In this document: positions 58,510 to 64,000 of the stretch, in pieces
Numbering within the stretch: the first letter of the stretch is position 1
How the letters are laid out: each line of letters opens with the position of its first letter
Source of the DNA: Pegoplata infirma
Taxonomy: Eukaryota > Arthropoda > Insecta > Diptera > Anthomyiidae
Direction of reading: 5' to 3'
NCBI GenBank assembly: GCA_963921195.1
Contig: OY992538.1
Span: 240,181,462-240,245,461, forward strand
DNA length: 64,000 nt
Made by a program: the position numbers and the translations under genes
The notes under the pieces: model-generated
What the model saw: only the letters and a program-made list of their open reading frames with translations
Told to the model about the DNA's origin: nothing
The model's database searches: none

Positions 58510-59806
58510 AGGAGTGAGATCATAAAAATGTTAACACACATAAAGTTAAATAAAAAACAGACTACTGAATTTTAAGACTTCAAACCAAATTTTTATTAAA
58601 TAAAATTTAATACAAAATCATAACAAAAAAACCGCATGGAACTCTAACCACTACGAACAAAGTTATCCACTTTTTCCGGAAACCCTCCCATTAAGGCTTT
58701 TATGGTAGTTTCTGTCACCTTTTTAGAGCAGGTGGTCCATCTACGTTTGAAATCTTGCATGTCCTGGGAGACCTTTTTTGTGCCCTTTAATTCTTTTTTA
58801 ACAAGAGCCCAATATCTCTCCACTGGCCTGAGCTCCGGGCAGTTTGGTGGATTTGCCTCTCTTGGTACAAAAACCACATTATTATCATTATACCACTCCA
58901 GCGCTTTCTTGCTGTAGTGACAAGATGCTAAATCGGGCCAAAAGTAAGTGGATACATTGTGCTGACTCAAGAACGGAAGAAGTCTCTTCTGCAAACACTC
59001 CTTGATATAAATTTCGCTGTTTATAGAGCCAGATGTCACAAATGACTGGCTTCTTTGGCCGCAGCTACATATGGCTTGCCATACTAGGAATTTTTTGGGG
59101 AATTTCGTTTGCTTTTTTGACCGAAATTTTTCCGCAACATTTCCTCGAACATCGGAAACATAAAATTCTTGACCAGGGAGCTGCGCAAAATCAGCCAGGA
59201 CATAAGTTTCGTCGTCCATTACACAACAGTTGTATTTTTTTATAAAATTTGATTTCAATTTTCTAGCTCTGGTTTTGGCCTCCAAATTTTTAAAAGCGTT
59301 TCTATCGGGAACTTTTTGAACTTTGTAGGACTTTAGTCCCGCCTTACGTTTCACTTTACGTACAAAAAAGTCTGAGCATTGGGCTAACCGAGCTGTTTTT
59401 CTGCCAGATGTGTTAGGAGCTCTCTTAAGGATGCTTTTAACTTTATATGCCTTACCAATGTTACGATAACCAGTCGTTGTTCCTGTTCCCGGCTTCCTTT
59501 CAATTGTTAGGTGTTCCAGATACCTTTTTACCACTTTTGAAACTGTTTGGCGGCATACATTAGTTTCTTTGGCAATTTTTTTTTATGTCCATGTTTGGTT
59601 TTGTTGAAAATATTTAATTATTTTTGAACGCACTTTTCTTTCATCGTCCATTGTGTAAAAAATTGCAAATTAAAACTCATGATGTAAATTAATTTATTAA
59701 CTGACATATTTTTAAAATGTAAACTGCCGAAAAAAAAAAAATTTGGAAGCTTTTCACCAAAGTTGTAGGCAAAAATGTGTGTTAACATTTTTATGATCTC
59801 ACTCCT
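58510..59806 (-). mobile_element. Tc1/mariner-like DD37E transposon, 1297 bp
   Basis: Inverted ends of about 32 bp beginning AGGAGTGAGATCATAAAAAT, identical at both sides, TA on both sides (58508-58509, 59807-59808). One transposase frame occupies most of the length. Identical ends and a single nonsense change suggest recent arrival. Inserted at the ORF1/ORF2 junction of the retrotransposon, where its TIR supplies a new stop codon for ORF1. Confidence 0.95.
58644..59651 (-). pseudogene. DD37E transposase (Tc1/mariner/IS630 group) with one nonsense codon
   Basis: Frame of 335 residues from ATG at 59651, broken only by a TAA at 59583-59585 (codon 23); everything after it is open. The N-terminus has helix-turn-helix character (KVRSKIIKYF...KKIAKETNVCRQTVSKVVKRY). 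The catalytic core has MDDETYV with D147, YFWPDLASCHY with D240 and PELRPVERYW with E278, that is 37 residues between the second D and the E: DD37E, known best from mosquito elements. The length is normal for the group. Cut-and-paste enzyme acting on TA sites. A shorter protein could begin after the stop but would lack much of the DNA-binding domain. Confidence 0.9.
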
Positions 59807-61934
59807 TAACTTTATGTTCTAGACTGTCTAAACGCTTTTCAAGAGTATTATAAAAATGTTCTTGTTTTTCAAGCTTACTTAGAATCAAGGATAAAGAATT
59901 TGAGTCCTCATTCGCATTTGGCTGTTTAGGCATGGATCTTTCCCTGGATATGGAGGCGTATGAAGGGGTTTGGTTTGTTGTTTCGGTATTACGTTGAGTG
60001 GCTTTAGTTTGTGGGTTATTTAAGTTTTTTCTTACCAGGTTTGTTGTATTTTTTCTTGGCAAGTTTGGGTTATTGTTTTCTGGCAAGTTTGGATAACGTT
60101 GAGTAGATTTAGGATGATTTAAATTTCTTTTTAGCAAGTTTGTATTTTTTTTTCTTGGCAAGTTTGTATAATTGTTATCTGGCAAGTTTGAGTTAACCAT
60201 TAAATCAGTTTGCTGATCAACAGCTGAATCCTCAGTCCCTTGCGGCTGATCAATTGCTGAATTCTCAGGTTTTAGCGTTTTTCTTGATGAGTTTTTAATT
60301 TTTTGTAGTTCTTTGGCTACAACACATCCCCTGTAACTAGCAGGATGTGCTTCTCCGCAATTGCAGCATTTTGGGTGAGCAGTTATAGGTTTTTCGCATT
60401 GAAATGTTGTATGTTTTCCTGCACATTTGACACACCTGGGTGGTTTGGAACAAAAATTTTTGGTGTGGCCAAAAGATTGACAGTTTTTACACTGAACAAC
60501 AAATTTCGACTGCCTAACTGCCTCTATTTTAACGATTAAATTTAAGATTTTTTTAATAGAATATATTTTTTTAATATCCTCATTTGTATCAAAGGATATT
60601 ATAAACATATCCATTGGTTCTTTTGTTCTTTCTCTTAATTTATTGACAGCAGATATTGCTTTAAAGCCCTGCTGGAGCAAGTCATTTACTATATCAATGG
60701 GAGTACATGTATTATGAAGATTTCTGGCAATCACTCTAATAGGCCTAGCTTGTTTGTTTTCATACACTCATAAAAATATGTTAGTATTCCTTACAAAAAA
60801 GTCTGTTACCATTACTAATAAAGTTTTCAATTTGTGCCCGATAACTTTTTCAGTTACCATTACAAACTTTGGTTTTCAAAAATTAGTAATCTTTAAAATA
60901 CTAAAAAAATTTGTATTACTAAATTTTTCTGTACAATTTCTGTAAAATAAATTTTAAAACCCGGTTGTAAAAATTAATAAAAATACCAGCTCGCTGGCGC
61001 CTTGCTTTTGAATTTTGCATATCATAATGTATGTGTAAAAAACATTAAAATCCAAAGCCTTTGTTGTAATATTTAATTATAATTTCTTTTTTTCTAGAAA
61101 AAAATACGAAATTTACAAACTAATTTTGTAAAATTTACAAAAAAAATATCAAAATTTTGTAGGATAATTTTTAAAAAATTAACTGAACAAATTTTTAAAA
61201 AATCAGTAAAAAATCAATAGTTTGTAACGCGAGTTTACAAAAAAGAACTACTAAAAAATAATTTTTAGTAAGAATTAGTAAAAAACCTGTAAAGTTGGGT
61301 TACAAACCATTTTACAAACTTTTTTACTGACGTATTTTTTTGAGTGTAGGTATACCACGATATTTTCTTCTCAGATAGAATTTTGGTTATTGATCTATAT
61401 TCATCGCTATTTTGGACGTTAAGCTTTACGGTGTTGTTTTTTAATAATTTAACATCGGCACTGCCGTTTGTATTGGTTTTGATGATATCATTTACTTGGT
61501 TATAGTCATTAATATCACTTAACATAATAGCCGGTGGTAACCGCTCAATTTTTTTTTGGGGTTTATCTGGTAGAGCTTTATCATTGCATATTATTTCTGG
61601 TGAGTATTCTGCTTTCATCTTTTTGTTTCCCTTTTTTTTTTTTGACTATCCATTCTGTTTCCTTAGACAATTCTTCTTCATCGGTTTCATAAACAGGTTG
61701 GTTAAAAAATTGTTGTGGCTCAATATCTTTATTGTCTGATTTTAACTTAAGGTTTTCCTCTTTTAAATAACTTAATTCTCGTTTAAGACTAGAACATACC
61801 TGTTCAATATGTTGTAGTTTAAGATATAGATCTTTATTGGCAGTTTCAAGCTGCTTAATTTTATCAGTTTTCGCTGAATCTATTTTTGTTGGATTTTCAT
61901 CATTTTGTTTGCTGGGTGGTGTAATAAATGACAT
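59799..61934 (-). pseudogene. Jockey-like ORF1 (gag-like, zinc knuckles), broken by frameshift, MITE and Tc1 insertion
   Basis: N-terminal part 61934-61632: MSFITPPSK, then a coiled-coil-like stretch (LETANKDLYLKL...LKEENLKLKSDNK). An A12 run (T at 61632-61643) carries a one-base shift; the frame resumes with EYSPEIIC and LPPAIMLSDI. A MITE (60765-61346) interrupts after SWYT; beyond it come ARPIRVIARNLH (the PRE_C2HC-type domain before gag knuckles) and three knuckles, CKNCQSFGHTKNFC, CVKCAGKHTTFQC and CCNCGEAHPASYRGC. An N/K/P-rich region with NLPRKN repeats and a C-terminal coil follow. The last residues and stop are supplied by the Tc1-type TIR. The role is RNA binding and particle formation for retrotransposition. 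Confidence 0.9.
60765..61346. mobile_element. CACTC(A)...GAGTG MITE (582 bp) in ORF1
   Basis: TA on both sides (60763-60764, 61347-61348); left tip CACTCATAAAAATATG, right tip ...TATTTTTTTGAGTG. The interior alternates TTACAAA/TTTGTAA and AGTAAAAA words. Removing it with one TA rejoins ORF1 in frame, showing it came later. Belongs to the CACTCAAAA group of 12839, 17203 and 45218. Confidence 0.92.
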
Positions 61935-62442
61935 ATCTATTGGCCAATAGATGGCGCCACCGCAGATTAGTTAGCTAATTCACAAACCACTAGGGTTGTA
62001 ATTAAAAGTATTTTGATAGGGTTGTAAGATAATTGTATCAATTGTTTTTATTAGTAGGAAATTAACTTTAGTATTTTTTTCCATTAAAAATAAACTTTTC
62101 AACTATTTAGTTAAAATGTTTGTACTATTAGTGTCCTTTACGCACTGTTTTTTAATGATATGAATTCACATTTAATTTTTCTATCGTTTGTATTATAATA
62201 TGTATTAGAGTATATTATTAATACTGGTTAAATCACTTAAAGTTTGGAATTTTTTTCAGGAGCTATTGCAAACACATCCGAGCGCGATTACACTTGATCC
62301 AGATTCAAAATGATAATCGTAACAGTTCTAAACATTTTTTTAAAAATCTGAAAAAATCAGGAAAAGTTTTTCTTTGCACCAAATAACATAAAATGAGGGG
62401 TGAGAACGCAAACAAAAAATATATATTTTTTTAACCACTCTA

Positions 62443-63195
62443 ATAAATACAGTACCTGACAATTTTATTATGGATACTGTAAAAAATGTGTAACGATATT
62501 TTTTTTAGCTGCCTTCACAATGTGAATCTTAGGCACAGAGTGAATTAATAACTACTTGTTCGTTTTGAAATTTGAAATTCGATTGAAACAAGTTACATTT
62601 TGGTTAATTTGTTTTAAACGGACTCCCACATTAAATTTTTTCATCCAGAAGAATAGAAGAAAACATAACGGTCTTTGTAGTTTTAGATCAGTGGTCCCCA
62701 AACACACACAATCATATTTTGTCTTTGTATGAGTAAGATTGAACTCTCTCTTACTCAATGCACTTAGAGAAACTTATAGTAAATATATAAATACATTTAT
62801 TCATATCAAAAATACAAAATATAATAAATGACATTGGTTAAAACGTAAAGCTATGTCACACTTAACATAGCGTGCCAAACTAAGCATTCTGGTCTTTCAA
62901 AAATGTTCGCTTTACAAAATATTTACATTCAATTTCTTTATGATTATTTCTCTAAGTATATTTTGAGAAAGAAGAGAAGAGATAATTGTTTTTGTTTAAT
63001 GTATGAGCGCATGTAGGTGTGAGAGCACACTTCATTTTTATGAGAGCATTCTCACATGTGCGGTGTTTTGAAGATCTCTGTTTTAGATAGATCCCCTTTG
63101 ACGACCGAATAATTCGGTTAAAATAGAAAATTAATTGATGCAACAAATTTGTTGCTTCAGCTAAGTTTCTGTTATAATTCAGCAATGTGTCTGTT
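62443..63195. other. Spacer, nothing recognised
   Basis: AT-rich; frames of up to 83 residues without recognisable features. Confidence 0.4.
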
Positions 63196-64000
63196 ATACA
63201 CACACACTGAAAAAAAATACATACCTAACCAAAATTAAGGAAAAATATATTTGAAAATTTATCATGAATTTTCCTAAAATTAAGTTAAATTTAACTAAAA
63301 TATGAGAATTGGAATAGCCTAGCTCTGCATATCTGCTGGGGTCTCAAGACCCTAATTTTGGATCTAAAATTTGAAATTCCCGAGATTCTATATATGCACA
63401 TATCTCGGTAAATACTGCCAAGACGAGAACAAGATTTTGTTGCTCTTGACTCTTAATACACTTTTGCAAAGTACCCAAAAGCTCTTCGGCTAATAGTTTT
63501 TGAGTTATCCAGTTTTTAGGATTCTTAAGACCCTATAAGGCCCCTTATTACCGTATCTCAAAAACTAAGCCAGGTAGAACGAAACTGACAAACGTTTTGG
63601 GTCAAAGTCTTTGGAGACCCTTAAAGGACCCAACAGGGTCTCGAGTTAACAGGGTCTGAACCCATGGGGTCCGAACCCATTGGTCCAGGGTCTGGACCCA
63701 ATTTAGTCCTAAAATGTGAATGAACTAAAGTGTAATATATTTTTTTATTTTATTAACCGAGAACTGGTAACAATGACCTTCGTCTCGTTGTAGCGAAACA
63801 GACCAAGGCCTCTGGTGGGAATCGAACCCACGACCCCCAGACTCATAGGCTAGCACGCTACCAACTAGCCTACTGGGGCGCCTAAAAAAAAGTGTAATAT
63901 AATTTTTCCCATTTTCTAGTTAAAATTGGCTTAAAATTAAATAACTTTGTTTTTCTTACTTTTGGGAAAAGTATGAACTAAAACCAAGAAAAAATCTTTG
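63196..64000. mobile_element. CACACACTGAAAAAAAATAC MITE, left end, running off the window
   Basis: CACACACTGAAAAAAAATAC follows TA at about 63197-63200 and is followed by repeated CCTAAAATTAAGTTAAATTT words. The text after 63900 (TAGTTAAAATTGGCTTAAAA...) is of the same type, so the right end probably lies beyond the window. About 63340-63690 (GGGTCTCAAGACCC..., CATATCTCGGTAAATACTGCC, TATCTCAAAAACTAAGCCAGG) is the inverse, diverged copy of 17355-17790. A SINE lies at 63740-63888. Confidence 0.5.
63740..63888 (-). mobile_element. tRNA-derived SINE, copy 2
   Basis: Flanked by a 13-bp duplication AAAGTGTAATATA (63727-63739, 63889-63901). On the minus strand: tRNA-like head GGCGCCCCAGTAGGCTAG, B box (inverse at 63818-63828), T-arm GTGGG/CCCAC, the same body as copy 1 (CGCTACAACGAGACGA, CATTGTTACCAGTTCTCG) and an AATAAAATAAAAAAA tail. 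It is 149 bp, shorter at the 3' side than copy 1. Confidence 0.93.

Larger units (their letters stand above)
55639..62299 (-). mobile_element. Jockey-clade non-LTR retrotransposon, full-length, with two insertions
   Basis: Flanked by a 12-bp duplication CAGATTCAAAAT (55627-55638, 62300-62311). On the minus strand: 5' UTR 62299-61935, ORF1 61934-59799, ORF2 58495-55820, a 3' UTR of about 155 bp and an A-tail seen as T at 55638-55664. The span of 6661 bp contains a Tc1/mariner-like element (58510-59806) and a MITE (60765-61346). Without them it is about 4.8 kb, a usual length for a jockey element. Non-LTR elements copy themselves by target-primed reverse transcription. Confidence 0.95.
55406..62440. 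mobile_element. GAGTGGTTAAAAAAA MITE, split by a jockey element
   Basis: GAGTGGTTAAAAAAAATC at the left and its inverse ...AACCACTC at the right are flanked by TA (55404-55405, 62441-62442). Matching inverted blocks (GTTCTCACCTCACCCC, TATGTTATTTGGTGCAAA) lie near both ends. The parts 55406-55638 and 62312-62440 join to a 362-bp MITE once the retrotransposon 55639-62299 and one copy of its 12-bp duplication are removed. Confidence 0.85.

Overview
The window looks like AT-rich, gene-poor chromosomal DNA of an insect, most probably a higher (calyptrate-type) fly. The reasons are: a jockey-clade non-LTR retrotransposon; several elements with the (GTCY)n block plus 3' hairpin known from dipteran mini-me/DINE-like (Helentron-associated) elements; short introns with GTAAGT donors; and (GTT)n/(CAG)n microsatellites. 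There is no rRNA gene, intact tRNA gene, CRISPR array or bacterial-type operon. The species is inferred, not shown.

One probable host gene was found: a three-exon, 74-codon gene at 47789-49010 (+) encoding a small protein with an N-terminal hydrophobic segment. Its second intron has been enlarged from about 65 bp to 901 bp by a transposable element that itself carries another one. A lone signal-peptide-like first exon (49532-49558) is a weak second candidate.

Almost everything else is mobile DNA. The right end (55.4-62.4 kb) is a four-element nest. A 362-bp MITE was split by a jockey-like retrotransposon (55639-62299, minus strand, 12-bp target duplication, A27 tail, intact 891-aa ORF2). That element's gag-like ORF1 was then split by a TA-flanked MITE, and its ORF1/ORF2 junction was hit by a 1.3-kb Tc1/mariner-like DD37E transposon with one nonsense codon.

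The left and middle parts hold: three hAT-type MITEs with 8-bp target duplications; a large group of TA-flanked MITEs ending in CAC...GTG; two CAAGG-ended families beside TAA; large fold-back elements of 1.3-2.1 kb (around 29.9, 33.3, 41.4 and 50.7 kb); a fold-back whose arms are a 21-bp satellite (7866-9205); a palindromic GGGGATTATG minisatellite (20.95-22.43 kb); a solo LTR; and two copies of a tRNA-derived SINE with clear target duplications. Elements are repeatedly nested, so their order of arrival can be read.

The genes do not form a pathway. The only functional links are within mobile elements: ORF1/ORF2 of the retrotransposon, the transposase with its own inverted ends, and non-autonomous elements that depend on enzymes encoded elsewhere. 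Coordinates of elements with a stated target duplication are base-exact as read by eye; those marked approximate are not.
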